Shown here: one piece after another, positions 35,569-44,850 of the stretch
Numbering within the stretch: position 1 is the stretch's first letter
Layout of the letters: each line of letters begins with the position of its first letter
Source of the DNA: Thermacetogenium phaeum DSM 12270
GTDB taxonomy: Bacteria > Bacillota > DSM-12270 > Thermacetogeniales > Thermacetogeniaceae
Direction of reading: 5' to 3'
NCBI RefSeq assembly: GCF_000305935.1
Contig: NC_018870.1
Location: forward strand, 1,730,001-1,794,000
Length of the DNA: 64,000 bases
The notes under the pieces: generated by a model
What the model was told of the DNA's origin: nothing
Database searches by the model: none
What the model saw: only the letters and a program-made list of their open reading frames with translations
Translations under genes and position numbers: made by a program

Positions 35569-35959
35569 GATCCTCAGGAAGTCCTGGCAACGGGTTGTCG
35601 CAGTCACACTGGCTGTGGTTGTGCTGGCAATACCAGCAATTGCCGGTGTTGCTGTTGCCATTACAACTGAGAAAGATATTGTAGCAGAAGTTTCTTTTCG
35701 TCAGGGGGTAGCAATTGATAAAGTTTTGTCAGAAGCTAGAGCTTCTGGCTTACAAGTAGTTGGTCTTTACAGCACCTATGTTATTGGCAGTCAACCTCCG
35801 TTCACCGATTTTCAAAAAGTGCAAAGCAGCGATAATACAAGTACCATAACAAAAAAATTTCTAGATAATCGTAAGACCTTAATAAATTTTCACTTGAAGT
35901 CCTGTGAGCGCGTATGCTTAACGAAAAATTATGTACTACGGAAGGAGCTGCATTGTTAG
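35561..35959 (+). pseudogene. Secreted cargo protein, N-terminal part (probable frameshift)
   Basis: The ORF encodes a signal-type N-terminus (MIKILRKSWQRVVAVTLAVV to about residue 35) followed by a domain (VAEVSFRQGVAIDKVLSEAR, GLQVVGLYSTYV). The reading frame becomes unlikely near its end. The next ORF, starting at 35914 in another frame, seems to continue the same protein. I infer one frameshift at about 35880-35915; a sequencing error or true decay are both possible. The first ATG overlaps the stop of the VKOR-like gene. Confidence 0.55.
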
Positions 35960-36696
35960 AGCAAGTGAAACGAGACCTTGCTCTAGCTGTTCAAGACCAA
36001 ACAGAGGGTTCATCGGAGAAAGGTATCATGACAATAACTGGCGTTATGGTGAGAGGACCTCAACATTCAGTTTCAATGTTAACACAGAGGTTACCCGTTG
36101 AAAACATTAGATTGATACCGTTAAATGAGAAGGATGACCCGTCTTTAAAACAATCTTCAACGTCTTATGCCGTAACAGCTACGGCTGAGACCTGGGTGCC
36201 TGAGGAAGGAACCTGCTTGACTGGACAATACTCTGATACAAGAAGAACGGTTTGCCAATGGTTAAGATGGGATGACAAATCTGGCTTTACTTCAAATTCT
36301 ACGTATGAACACGATTTTTTCACGTATTACTATGATGGAAAAGCATATCTTGACCCAACTGATTCATGGCCGGGTCAGTTTCCCTGGGTGGATTATTGGT
36401 CCTCAAACCTCCCAGATCCTTACCTTGATACAAGATTAGGCGATCCAGATGGAGAGAAAGCTTATACTATAGGTTCTGCTTCCGCAGTTAATATCTCAAC
36501 AAATAGCTGGTATTGTAGCTCAATTATCACTTCTAATGGAAATTCGTCATCTGATACCGGAAAACTTGTCGCACAGCTAGGGCACCGTTATCCTTCGTCA
36601 TGTAAAAGTGTCTGGTGCAGTTTCGGTGATGATTGGGAATTCATTGTTCCTGCATGGCAAATTTCTTTACCTGGAGAAAAAAACTGGAGGTATTAG
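35914..36696 (+). pseudogene. Secreted cargo protein, C-terminal part (probable frameshift)
   Basis: A 260-residue ORF without its own signal peptide or ribosome site, best read as the continuation of the ORF at 35561. The first ~90 residues are helical (ALLEQVKRDLALAVQDQ) and end in TITGVMVRG. The rest is rich in Tyr, Trp, Ser and Asp with at least five Cys (GTCLTGQY, TVCQWL, WYCSS, SCKSVWCSF). I recognise no family; it looks like an exported beta-rich protein. Confidence 0.55.
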
Positions 36697-36703
36697 GTTT
36701 GAA

Positions 36704-37105
36704 ATGTTGAAAATGAACAGATTGATAATAGTTTTGCTTTTCGTGCTGATAATCGGGGCTGGAGGCTTTGCCGCCCCGTTTTTGTTCATCCAAGAAAAAC
36801 TCCCAGGGCTATCATCCGAGGAGAAAGTTGTTACAGAATATGCCGTGTTACAAGTTCGCCAGTTAATTGGGGGTTCGCTTGAGCCTTTGGTGGCTTTTCG
36901 GTTTAAAGTAACAAACATAACGAGAAAACCAGGAGAGTCGTTAATATATTTGCCGCCAGATGAGACACCTGGTAGTGTCAGATTTTATAAATTAAAATGT
37001 GCATATGAAGTTACGGTTGATGCCTATACCTTTTTTGGGATCAGATACAGTCAGTTTATTGTTGATACCGGGAAAAGTTCAATTTCCAGGACAGACAAAT
37101 TGTGA
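36704..37105 (+). CDS. Hypothetical membrane-anchored protein
   Basis: A 133-residue protein with a single N-terminal membrane segment (MNRLIIVLLFVLIIGAGGF region, residues about 4-24) and an extracytoplasmic beta-rich tail. A GGAGG site lies upstream; ATG 36713 is an alternative. It follows the cargo gene by 7 bp and is likely in the same unit. No family recognised. Confidence 0.6.
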   Translation: MLKMNRLIIVLLFVLIIGAGGFAAPFLFIQEKLPGLSSEEKVVTEYAVLQVRQLIGGSLEPLVAFRFKVTNITRKPGESLIYLPPDETPGSVRFYKLKCAYEVTVDAYTFFGIRYSQFIVDTGKSSISRTDKL

Positions 37106-37150
37106 GGGCTCTTAAGTTGATATATTTCATGTTTTGTGCAAGGGGTAGGC

Positions 37151-38684
37151 GGTAGCGTAAAATTAATTGTGTAAAAAGGATCACCAATAAAAATGGCGTA
37201 CCCTCTAATATAGACAAACATCTCCTAAAAATAACTAAAGGAGGGTACACCTTGAAGATTAGTCTACCAGAAGAAATGCAATCTGTCCAGATCAATGAAA
37301 AATGGGGGCAAGAAATTTTTATCGACATCCGGGGTTTTATCAAGCACGCCGTAGAACAGGCGGTAAAACAAGAGCTGACCAATTTCCTAGGTTATGAGCA
37401 ATACCAAAGAGGTGAGGAAAGACGGGACAATTACCGCAACGGATATTACGAAAGGGATCTTTTGACCCGCTTTGGCCTAATTGAAGACATCCAGGTGGCC
37501 AGGGACAGAAACGGGGAATTTGAATCAAGGGTTCTTTCCCGCTATAAACGCCGGGAAGAAAAAATCGATAGACAGATTCATTGACCTCTTCATCGGCGGG
37601 ATCAGCACCCGCAAGATGAAAAAGGTCACCAAAGAACTATTCGGCAAGGGTTATTCTCCCGGTACCATCTCCCGGATCAACAAACAACTCACCCAGGAGA
37701 TGCGTGCCTGGCTGGAGCAGCCTATTGTTAGACGGTTTAAACCTGCCGGTAAAACGCTTCGCTGTGAGTAAAGAGTCTCTTCTCGTGGCCATCGGCATCA
37801 CCGCCGACGGCTACCGGAAGATCCTGGGGGTGCAACTGGGAGATAGAGAAAGTGCTTCCTCCTGGAGGGAGTTTTTCAAGGATCTAAAAAGGCGGGGTTT
37901 AAAAGGGGAAAGCCTCGTCTTAGGGATCATGGACGGTCTGCCAGGTCTCGAGCAAGCCTTTGCTGAGGCCTTCCCGAGGGCCCGGGTGCAAAGGTGTGTC
38001 GTGCACAAATTAAGAAACGTAGCTGTAAAACTACCCCGCAAAATCCAAAAAGACTGCCTGGCCCATGCAAAGCGCATCTTTTACGCCGGTTCCTTAGAGG
38101 AAGCTGAAGAGCGCTTCCGCACCTGGAAGGAAACATGGGAAAAGGTGGCCCCTTCGGCCGTTAGTTGCCTGGAAAAGGATTTGGCGGCGGTTTTAAGCTT
38201 TTACACCCAGCCCAAGCCCTTATGGAAACTGTTACGCTCCACCAATACAATTGAACGGACTTTCAAGGAATTCCGGCGGCGTACCCGCCAAATGGACAGC
38301 CTGCCCAGCGAGGATTGCTGCTTACGTTGTATCTACGCCATATCTTGTGAGCTCAACCAGACCTGGGCAAAGAAAAGGATTGACGGATTTGTCAAGGCGA
38401 GCAAGGCTGTTGCTTAAATTACAAACATCGGATATTTGAGGTGGAGCCAGCTGCTTTCCCGTCCCTTATTCCCGGGCCGGTGGTCTCCAGGGTAGCGGTT
38501 TAGGGCGCAAGAGATGCCTTTGTTACGGATATTGGTTATTCCTTTTAATTAAGTAAAAGGGTGGTGGTTAGCAGATTTTGGCTTTAGCGGTAATTCAATG
38601 AAATCTTAAGCCACTTTTTCCAAATTATAAATATTAGAGGGACGTCATTTCATAAAATTTTTACACAAAAGTATTGACACTACC
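37151..38684 (+). mobile_element. IS256-family element, decayed
   Basis: Imperfect terminal repeats (GGTAG.GT at 37151 and the complement ending at 38684, both continuing to TTGTGTAAAAA, about 19 of 27 positions matching) bracket a broken IS256-type transposase. No target duplication is visible. The element separates the first cargo unit from the following genes. Confidence 0.75.
37252..38417 (+). pseudogene. IS256-family (mutator-type) transposase, frameshifted
   Basis: Three overlapping frames (37252-37584, 37481-37771, 37704-38417) together give a mutator-type transposase. Typical words are NFLGYEQYQRGEERRDNYRNG, STRKMKKVTKELFG, LDGLNLPVKR (first catalytic Asp), LGIMDGLPGLEQAF (second) and STNTIERTFKEFRRRTRQM (Glu). 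At least two frameshifts, near 37565 and 37740-37765, inactivate it. Confidence 0.88.
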
Positions 38685-39390
38685 CGAATGTAGCCGAGCA
38701 GAGAATTCTAGAACTAAACCCAAGAGTGGCAAGGGAGGGGTTATAATCCGACACAAGACCATAATTTATTGTGCGCTAGTTTCTATGGTGCTAATAGGTG
38801 CATGTTTTTCATGTTTTGGTTCATTATACAACACGAAGTACAATCGTTTAAATGAGCTGTGGAGAAGCACCCTACGCAATGATTTGGACAAAGATGTCGT
38901 GAGGTTATACCTGGGACTGAACGATATTTGTGAGGAATTGAAACAAACAGGTTGGCAAGAGATTAGTCTGACAAGGCTGTATACAGTAGACGCTAAACTT
39001 GAACAATTTTTAATCTTTGCCAGGCTGGATACAATTTCAGAACTTGAGCACAATACTTCTCCCCAGGACCGCGTGCAAATCGTTACCAGAGAATTTTGGA
39101 ATGCCGGTTTCTCGGAATTGCCTGCTATTTATCAGGCAATGAAGTGTTTTCGCAACTCTTATGTAAAACCCTTAATCGTGTTGATAAAAGAAGATAAACA
39201 GTTAACAGAAGAGCAGCTAGCATCCTGGATGTGGGCCAAGGAACAGGTCTGCAAAATAGCCGAAGAGACGGCTAAAATAAAGCGAGGAAGCAGTGAAGAT
39301 TATCTCAAATCCGACCAGTCTCAGCTTAGTGCAGTTCGGAATGCAGTGAAAATGTCCCTTGCTTTGATTAGCCGGAAACCAGGAATTTAA
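38674..39390 (+). CDS. Hypothetical membrane-anchored protein, start codon unclear
   Basis: The ORF codes for about 215-238 residues with one membrane segment (TIIYCALVSMVLIGACFSCFG) and a helical extracellular region. The good ribosome site (GGGAGGGG at about 38733) is followed by ATA-ATC, not ATG. The only usable in-frame start is TTG 38674, inside the inverted repeat of the IS256 element. The native start may have been lost. No family recognised. Confidence 0.5.
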   Translation: MTLPECSRAENSRTKPKSGKGGVIIRHKTIIYCALVSMVLIGACFSCFGSLYNTKYNRLNELWRSTLRNDLDKDVVRLYLGLNDICEELKQTGWQEISLTRLYTVDAKLEQFLIFARLDTISELEHNTSPQDRVQIVTREFWNAGFSELPAIYQAMKCFRNSYVKPLIVLIKEDKQLTEEQLASWMWAKEQVCKIAEETAKIKRGSSEDYLKSDQSQLSAVRNAVKMSLALISRKPGI

Positions 39391-39707
39391 TAAATTGCAT
39401 ACTCCCTACCCAAAATACGCTCTCGAGAGCGGCATTCCCTTTCCTTGAGGCCGTGTAGGTGGCGCATCTTTTGTTTGCCGGATTGTCAGCCAGGTTGACT
39501 TTTGGGGCGACCCTCAAGCTATCGATACTTGTTGAGGTCACATGCAGGGGTAGAACCTACATGTGACCGACTCGTTTTACGGCCTTCCTGGGGGATTCCT
39601 GACGGCCTTAGCATCACCATCCTTGTTAATAGGGACTGTAACACTCCCGGTGCCCTTTGGGGCGGTTTCGTTGCCGGTGGCCGCGCCGCGCTCATGGTGG
39701 TCATATT
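39391..39707. other. Degenerate stretch, possible TnpB-type element tail
   Basis: It holds an imperfect hairpin at 39536-39569 (GGTCACATG...CATGTGACC). On the minus strand there is an ORF tail (GNETAPKGTGSVTVPINKDG, ending at 39577) resembling low-complexity C-terminal tails of IS605-type TnpB proteins. This is a weak assignment. No intact gene. Confidence 0.3.
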
Positions 39708-39955
39708 TCACGCTTCCAGGGTCTCCTCCAGGTAGCGCTTCCTGGGGGGAGCAAAATCGTAATCCATCGATAGGATTCGCTCCTGAAAGGTAACCTGGGG
39801 GTCTTCGTCCTTTTCGACAATACGTATCCCATAACGGAGCACGCTGTACTAATAAGAGGAAAGAGGTGCCTCGTTTAAAATAAAACACGGAGATCCACGG
39901 GATAATGCACCAGTTTGTCCAGGGCGTTTTCCAGAGTAAGCTCATAATAAATGGC
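39708..39955 (-). pseudogene. MNT-type nucleotidyltransferase remnant
   Basis: Two minus-strand pieces in different frames read as the later part of a small MNT (antitoxin-type) nucleotidyltransferase: YELTLENALDKLVHYPVDLR (39890-39953), then IRIVEKDEDPQVTFQERILS continuing to KRYLEETLEA, ending at 39708. The catalytic N-terminal half and any HEPN partner are missing. Assignment rests on pattern memory of the family. Confidence 0.5.
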
Positions 39956-40020
39956 CTTCCTGCAGGCAGTGGGGAGAGACAGATGGCAGCCTCATCTCCC
40001 AGTTTTCCCGTTGAGGATTC

Positions 40021-40050
40021 CTAACGGTGACCGTTGTTACAACGGTTATT
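40021..40050 (+). promoter_or_regulatory. LytTR-like repeats of cassette copy 2
   Basis: ACCGTT at 40030 and ACGGTT at 40042, again 12 bp apart, followed by a T-run. It is preceded by GTTGAGGATTCCTAACGGT, which is also found at 51954-51973, so the two stretches are copies of one another. Confidence 0.5.
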
Positions 40051-40057
40051 TTTTTAT

Positions 40058-40242
40058 AGACACGGGCAAAGCCCGTTCGTGCACTATTATAACCCGTTTG
40101 TGCCGCCTTTTGACCAGTTTGGGAAGATCAGGCAGGAATAAGTCTTTCCGCGTCTAAAGGGAACTTCAGCACCGATTTCCGGCAGGTGCTGGATAATAGG
40201 ACAAAGCTTGGAGAAAGGAGTTTCGTGGCAGGAAGGTAGACT
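40058..40242 (+). repeat. agrD cassette copy 2: leader joined to 3' spacer, agrD deleted
   Basis: 40058-40187 is over 90 percent identical to 44405-44535 (leader). From about 40181 the sequence instead follows 49180-49240, a region that lies downstream of agrD copy 2 (shared GGATAATAG-, -CAAAGC, AGGTAGACTT). The agrD coding part between them is missing. This looks like a recombination or deletion scar. Confidence 0.65.
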
Positions 40243-40345
40243 TACTCTTTAATAACTGTGCTAACTATGTCTCCCAAGCCCACGCCGGGATGCGCCAAAA
40301 CTTTCAAGTTAGCCGGTCTTGTACCAGGGGGAGGTGAAGTTTGCC

Positions 40346-41197
40346 TTGCCTTTTTCGCCCAAACCGGGAGCGAGGGCAGGAGATTGCCACCTCGATCTCT
40401 GCCCGCCGGCTGAGTTGGCGCAGTCTTACGCCCGCTGTTACTCCCTGAAGGTGCCGCCCGACCTTATAAAGCCCCGGCGGATCCTGTCAGAAACCGAGCT
40501 TGGGCCGTGCCTGAAAGCCGGCGCCTCGTTTATCGCCGTTGCCGAAGGGGTGATCACCCCCGTATGCCGTGCCGGTCTGCAGCGAGAATATATCTATATC
40601 CTCTGCGATCCGGAACTCGTAGCCCTCAAAATCTTCGCCGCTCCGGAGGTTTTGGCTGCGGCTGAAGAGGTCGGGGTTAGGCCCGGCACCGTCTTCACCG
40701 AGGAAAGCTGCGGGACGAACGCCCTGGCCCTGGCGCGGGAGCACCAGCGCCTTGTTGCCATACGCGGCGAGCAGCACTACTGCCAGCTCTTCAAGGACTG
40801 GTGGTGCGTCGCCAGCCCGGTGAAGGACCCAAACGGCAAAATCTCAGGCTACCTCGACATATCAATGCACGCCGAGAAGGAACTGGGCCTGGCCGCGGCG
40901 CTTTTGCAAACGCTGGTGGCCTTGATAGAGCGGGAGCTTTTGCTAGTGGAGCTGACGCAGCGCCAGCAAACTGATTCCATCGCGTTAGCACCACTCCGTA
41001 TCCCGCCGGAGGCGGCCGCAAAGCTCACACCACGGGAACGGGAGGTTTTAAAGCTGATACTTGAGTGGCTGGACGACGTAGAGATTGCCAAAAGGCTTTA
41101 CTTGAGCATCGGGACGGCCAGGACCCACCGTCGAAACATCTACCAAAAGCTCGGCGTGAGCAACCTACGCGAATTGCTCGCCAAACTCAGCCGCTGA
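40346..41197 (+). CDS. GAF-like sensor / LuxR-type HTH regulator
   Basis: A 283-residue one-component regulator. Residues about 10-200 resemble the GAF-type sensing region of AcoR-like activators (GTVFTEESCGTNALALAREH, then DWWCVASPVKDPNGKISGYLDIS). The C-terminal 65 residues are a LuxR/GerE helix-turn-helix (LTPREREVLKLILEWLDDVE, then IGTARTHRRNIYQKLGVSN). TTG at 40346 has an ideally spaced GGGGGAGGTGA; TTG 40319 is an alternative. It is the only extra regulator inside the cargo region and might control the unit starting at 41387. Confidence 0.8.
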   Translation: MPFSPKPGARAGDCHLDLCPPAELAQSYARCYSLKVPPDLIKPRRILSETELGPCLKAGASFIAVAEGVITPVCRAGLQREYIYILCDPELVALKIFAAPEVLAAAEEVGVRPGTVFTEESCGTNALALAREHQRLVAIRGEQHYCQLFKDWWCVASPVKDPNGKISGYLDISMHAEKELGLAAALLQTLVALIERELLLVELTQRQQTDSIALAPLRIPPEAAAKLTPREREVLKLILEWLDDVEIAKRLYLSIGTARTHRRNIYQKLGVSNLRELLAKLSR

Positions 41198-41262
41198 TCA
41201 AAGGCGAATAAAAAATACCATTTTTGTGGTATTTACGCCGGAGCGCGGCCAGGTTATGCTGT

Positions 41263-41328
41263 GGTAAAAGGTGGCAGCAGGAAGTTTTGAGTCAGTGGAG
41301 GTGATGGATGATAAGGCTGAGCTTTGAG
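41263..41328 (+). repeat. agrD cassette 3' spacer fragment
   Basis: It aligns with 49145-49210 (shared GAAGTTTTG/GGAGTTTTG, GTCAG-GGAGGTG-TGGAT-ATA). The fragment lies just before the secreted protein gene at 41387, as its counterpart lies before the gene at 49273. Confidence 0.5.
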
Positions 41329-41386
41329 GTGGTTCTCTTCACGGCGGAAGGTTAATGGAAAAATTTTTTAAGGAGGTATCCATGCT

Positions 41387-42997
41387 ATGGCGAGACTTGG
41401 TGCCCGGTGGCGGGCGGTCTTGGTGGCGGTGCTGGCTGTAGCGCTGCTGGCGGTGCCTGCTACAGTGGGTTATGCAAATGTATCGCAGGCGGAAAAGTCA
41501 TTTTTCAAAACTCTCGTCCGAATTCCTGTTTCCGAGGAGGGAATCGGTTATACGGATGCTCTGGGAAGAGGATATCCTGAAGGCCCCAACGCCTTTGAAG
41601 TACAGGGAAGCAATATATATGTTCTCGACAACGCGCACCATCGGGTACTTAAATACAACAAAGATACTGGGCAGTTCGTGGAGAAAATATCTTTTCCCGA
41701 GGAGTTTTGGGCATATAGCCTCGCGGTCGATGCAGCTGGGAAAATATACTTATTAGATGTAAGTGCAGAAGCGGTAATTGTGCTGGTCGACGGAAAGGTT
41801 ATTGTAAATCGATTGGGAAATGTTGAAATTGAACCCGTGGCTGGTTTCGGGGTTACCGAGCAAGGAGAGGTATATGTGGTTCGTTCTGGCCCGGACGCAA
41901 TGGAAACGCTGGTACTAAGGCCTGATCCTTCTGGTGACTTAACAGTCATTACCAGTAACAGAGGAACGATGGCACCAGATGGTACATTGTGGCAAGTCGA
42001 GCGTTTATGTGGGTCTGCAAAGGAAACTGGAGTTTCTGTTTCTATGCTCAACCTCAATAAAATGTTTAAGTTTCCCGACTGGCTCGCCGATTCAATGAGC
42101 GCGTTTAATTGTTTAGGAAAAGCAGGAACCACATGGTTTTTCAGAATTACGACGGACGAGACTGATCTTATCGTTGGGCTAAATGACCAAACGGGAAATG
42201 TAGAGCAACTTGTGACCTTTTCGCCAGTAAGATACGCCTACCCTAACAAAGATGTGACCATCGACGCAGACGGCAACGTCTATCTCTTAGATCCCTCTGC
42301 AGATGGGATTTCCGTAGTCATGGTTGCTTCCTGGTCTTCCCTGAAGGAAATTCCACGCCTGTTGCAAGAAAAGCAGGTAACTCCTGCTATTCGTGAGGAA
42401 GAAACAAAAGGTGTTACTCCAACGAGCATAAGCAGGTCCCAAATAATGTCGACGGCAAGTGCTTATCATGCTAAGCAGTGGTACTGCAACCGGTACAACT
42501 ACGAAGGGACCTACGCGGAGAAACCTTGGCAAAGACCAAGATATATCAACCAGGGATATAACAGATACTACCAGTTTGTTCCCTACTGTTGGGGAGGGTT
42601 TAGCTCCTTAAGTGGCTTCGACAGTGAGCTCAGCAGTAACTGGGCAGCAGGGAATATCGATACAACGGGCAATTATAAGCAAAAGACGGCAGGAGTTGAT
42701 TGCTCTGGATATGTGAGCAGGTGCTGGGGACTTTCTTCAAAACGGAACACTTACGGATTGATGAGTTCAGATATTTCCGTTCGGCTAAACAATTTTGCGG
42801 AACTCAAGCAGGGTGACATTCTTTGCAACGCAGATCATGTAATGATCTTCCATTACCGGGATGCCAACGGGAACTATGTGTTGTACGAGAGCACTAAACT
42901 CAACGCCTACGACCGAGTAGCGCACACTGCACGTTCTAAATCTTCGGTTGAGAGTTCTTACGGTCCATACCGTTACAAATATTTGCTTGATCCCTAG
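41387..42997 (+). CDS. Secreted protein: beta-propeller plus NlpC/P60-like domain
   Basis: A 536-residue exported protein. Residues 1-30 are a signal peptide (basic start, hydrophobic AVLAVALLAVPATVGYA). Residues about 50-310 show NHL/SMP-30-like propeller repeats (NIYVLDNAHHRVLKYN, KIYLLDVSAEAVIV, NVYLLDPSADGISVV). The C-terminal ~130 residues look like an NlpC/P60-type cysteine hydrolase: GVDCSGYVSRCWG supplies the Cys and ADHVMIFHY the His. It may cleave cell-wall peptide or a similar amide. AAGGAGG precedes the ATG. Confidence 0.8.
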   Translation: MARLGARWRAVLVAVLAVALLAVPATVGYANVSQAEKSFFKTLVRIPVSEEGIGYTDALGRGYPEGPNAFEVQGSNIYVLDNAHHRVLKYNKDTGQFVEKISFPEEFWAYSLAVDAAGKIYLLDVSAEAVIVLVDGKVIVNRLGNVEIEPVAGFGVTEQGEVYVVRSGPDAMETLVLRPDPSGDLTVITSNRGTMAPDGTLWQVERLCGSAKETGVSVSMLNLNKMFKFPDWLADSMSAFNCLGKAGTTWFFRITTDETDLIVGLNDQTGNVEQLVTFSPVRYAYPNKDVTIDADGNVYLLDPSADGISVVMVASWSSLKEIPRLLQEKQVTPAIREEETKGVTPTSISRSQIMSTASAYHAKQWYCNRYNYEGTYAEKPWQRPRYINQGYNRYYQFVPYCWGGFSSLSGFDSELSSNWAAGNIDTTGNYKQKTAGVDCSGYVSRCWGLSSKRNTYGLMSSDISVRLNNFAELKQGDILCNADHVMIFHYRDANGNYVLYESTKLNAYDRVAHTARSKSSVESSYGPYRYKYLLDP

Positions 42998-43097
42998 ATT
43001 ACGTGTAAGATTGCTTGCGTCGTCTGTGAGGGGGGAAGGAGGAACAGGGGCTCCTCTTCCTCGTATTTTATGCCCTGGGAAAGGAAGGGATAATGAA

Positions 43098-44339
43098 ATG
43101 GCAAGAAGAATAATATCCATCTTATTCTTGGCCCTTGCTCCCTCTTTTGTCATAGTGATGCTCGGGGATCTCACCGGCTGCAACGGCACTTTAGGTGCTT
43201 TGAAAGAAGCAAACGATTACTCGCCGTTGCTTGGCTACGTATCGGTTACTCAGGAGCAAGACAAGGAAGTCTGGACCGGGCGGCTGCGCGACAGCCGGGG
43301 CAGAGAAGTAATGCTATTTAAGTTCACACCCTCCGGAGGAGAGGCAAAGCAAGAGTACCTCCTTTTCCCGCGGCGGTTTTTCGCCTGGGCGGGAAAACAT
43401 GTGGCCTATTGCGGGGCTGAACAGCAGGAAGTCATCCTTGTCGATTACCAGACGCAGAAAGAGGTTTTCCGCAGGCGGCTTCCAGAGCGCGTTACTTACC
43501 TCAGTGCTCACCCTGAGGAGGAGGAATTTCTCGTTGCCACCAAAAAGGCGCTTTACCTGGTGCAGCCGGCGGAGGAAAGCAGCGCGCCTCGTTCCTCTGA
43601 AAAAGCACCTGCATTTATTTTGCGCCGTCTCAAAGACGGGGTGTTTCACTGGCCCGCCCTCTCCCCGGATGGACGGCAGGTAGCTTCCGGGAAAAAGGAT
43701 GAGAAAGGCGAAGGGACAGCACTCGTCGTGCTTGACCTCTCGAGTGGGCGCGAAAAGGAAATGCTCCCGCCTTTCACCAATCCGGCTGCGCCAGACGTGG
43801 CTTACCGGATCATCACCTCCGTCGCCTGGACTCCCGACGGCAAAAAGATCGTGGTGGGGACGACCAGCCCGGCCGACCCCCGTGTGGAATGGCTTGTCAC
43901 CCTCGACCCTGAAACCGGCCAGAAGCGGGATCTTATGAGCACTACCCAACTGTACACTTCCCCCGGATGCTTTACGCCGGACGGGAAGCACTTTCTCTTT
44001 TCTCAGGGCAAGCCGGATTATCGTGAGTTCCTGGGGGAAGGAAGTCAGTACAAGGGTCCGGATGTGCCCGACCCATTCCGGGCTAAGCTAGTCCTTCTGG
44101 AACTGAAAACCGGGCGGCTCACACATCTCCGGCACATTCCACCCGACTTAAACTCCTACTGGCCGCTGTGCGACCGGGAGGGGAAAATCTATTTCCTCGA
44201 TAAAGACCCTAATCTCGTGTTTTCTTCACCACACCAGTCTGCTGCAAGTGTAAGCATTTATCAAGTGCCGCTACAAGGGGGACAACCGGAACGCCTGCTT
44301 GGGGTTAAAGGCCTGGTGAGTTATGCGGTGATTCGTTGA
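43098..44339 (+). CDS. Lipoprotein with TolB-type beta-propeller
   Basis: A 413-residue protein from the ATG at 43098 (ribosome site GGAAGGGA); a longer reading from 42948 only adds sequence overlapping the previous gene. The signal ends in LTGC, a lipobox. The body has WD40-like PD40 repeats (WPALSPDGRQVASGKKDEKG, VAWTPDGKKIVVGT, GCFTPDGKHFLFSQG, WPLCDREGKIYFLDKD). It is probably anchored outside the membrane. Function unknown; it is likely co-transcribed with the propeller/NlpC protein. Confidence 0.78.
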   Translation: MARRIISILFLALAPSFVIVMLGDLTGCNGTLGALKEANDYSPLLGYVSVTQEQDKEVWTGRLRDSRGREVMLFKFTPSGGEAKQEYLLFPRRFFAWAGKHVAYCGAEQQEVILVDYQTQKEVFRRRLPERVTYLSAHPEEEEFLVATKKALYLVQPAEESSAPRSSEKAPAFILRRLKDGVFHWPALSPDGRQVASGKKDEKGEGTALVVLDLSSGREKEMLPPFTNPAAPDVAYRIITSVAWTPDGKKIVVGTTSPADPRVEWLVTLDPETGQKRDLMSTTQLYTSPGCFTPDGKHFLFSQGKPDYREFLGEGSQYKGPDVPDPFRAKLVLLELKTGRLTHLRHIPPDLNSYWPLCDREGKIYFLDKDPNLVFSSPHQSAASVSIYQVPLQGGQPERLLGVKGLVSYAVIR

Positions 44340-44404
44340 ATGGTACCGCACTTGGCCTCCTCCACCCGCTGCCGTTCCTTGGGGTGCGGCCTGCGCTGTT
44401 TCCG

Positions 44405-44600
44405 TAGACACAGGCAAAGCCCGTTCGTGCACTATTATAACCCGTTTGTGCCGCCTTTTGACCCGTTTGGGAAGATCAGGCAGGAATAAGTCTTTCCGCG
44501 TCTAAAGGGATCTTCAGCGCCGATTTCCAGGGGGTGAGAGGCGTGTTTAAACCGCTTACGAGAAATCTTCCGCGATTCGCTTATGGGGAAGGGTGGCTCT
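44405..44600 (+). repeat. agrD cassette copy 3: full leader plus 3'-truncated agrD
   Basis: 44405-44535 repeats 40058-40187 almost exactly. GGGGGTGAGAGGC then leads into GTG 44543, coding VFKPLTRNLPRFAYG, the N-terminus of an AgrD peptide, after which the sequence diverges. The ring-coding part is gone, so this is a relic. Confidence 0.7.
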
Positions 44601-44850
44601 CCTACTTCAAGCCCAGCCAATTTTACACCGTAATAATGGACACAACTAGAAAGTGTACCGTATGTTTACCAAATGTGTACTAAAATTGTTTTAATTGGCA
44701 TAATTAATCCTTGACAGCTGCCGTTCACAATTCTCACTGGAAACTAAATTACTCACTAAGGGAGGGGAGGGAAATGGAGTAAGAGAACAGCATCTTCCCG
44801 ACAACTGTATGAACCCTTAAGAAAATTGAAATTGAAAGGAGAGTGAAAAA
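44601..44850. other. Upstream region of the secreted protein gene at 44851
   Basis: It contains a TTGACA at about 44713 without a clear -10, and a ribosome site GAAAGGAG. No gene seen. Confidence 0.4.

Noticed and set aside
43314-43991. Minus-strand ORF opposite the propeller lipoprotein
   Set aside because: Shadow of a clearly coding plus-strand gene.
44713-44740. Promoter for the 44851 gene based on TTGACA
   Set aside because: No acceptable -10 at 16-18 bp downstream, so left unannotated.
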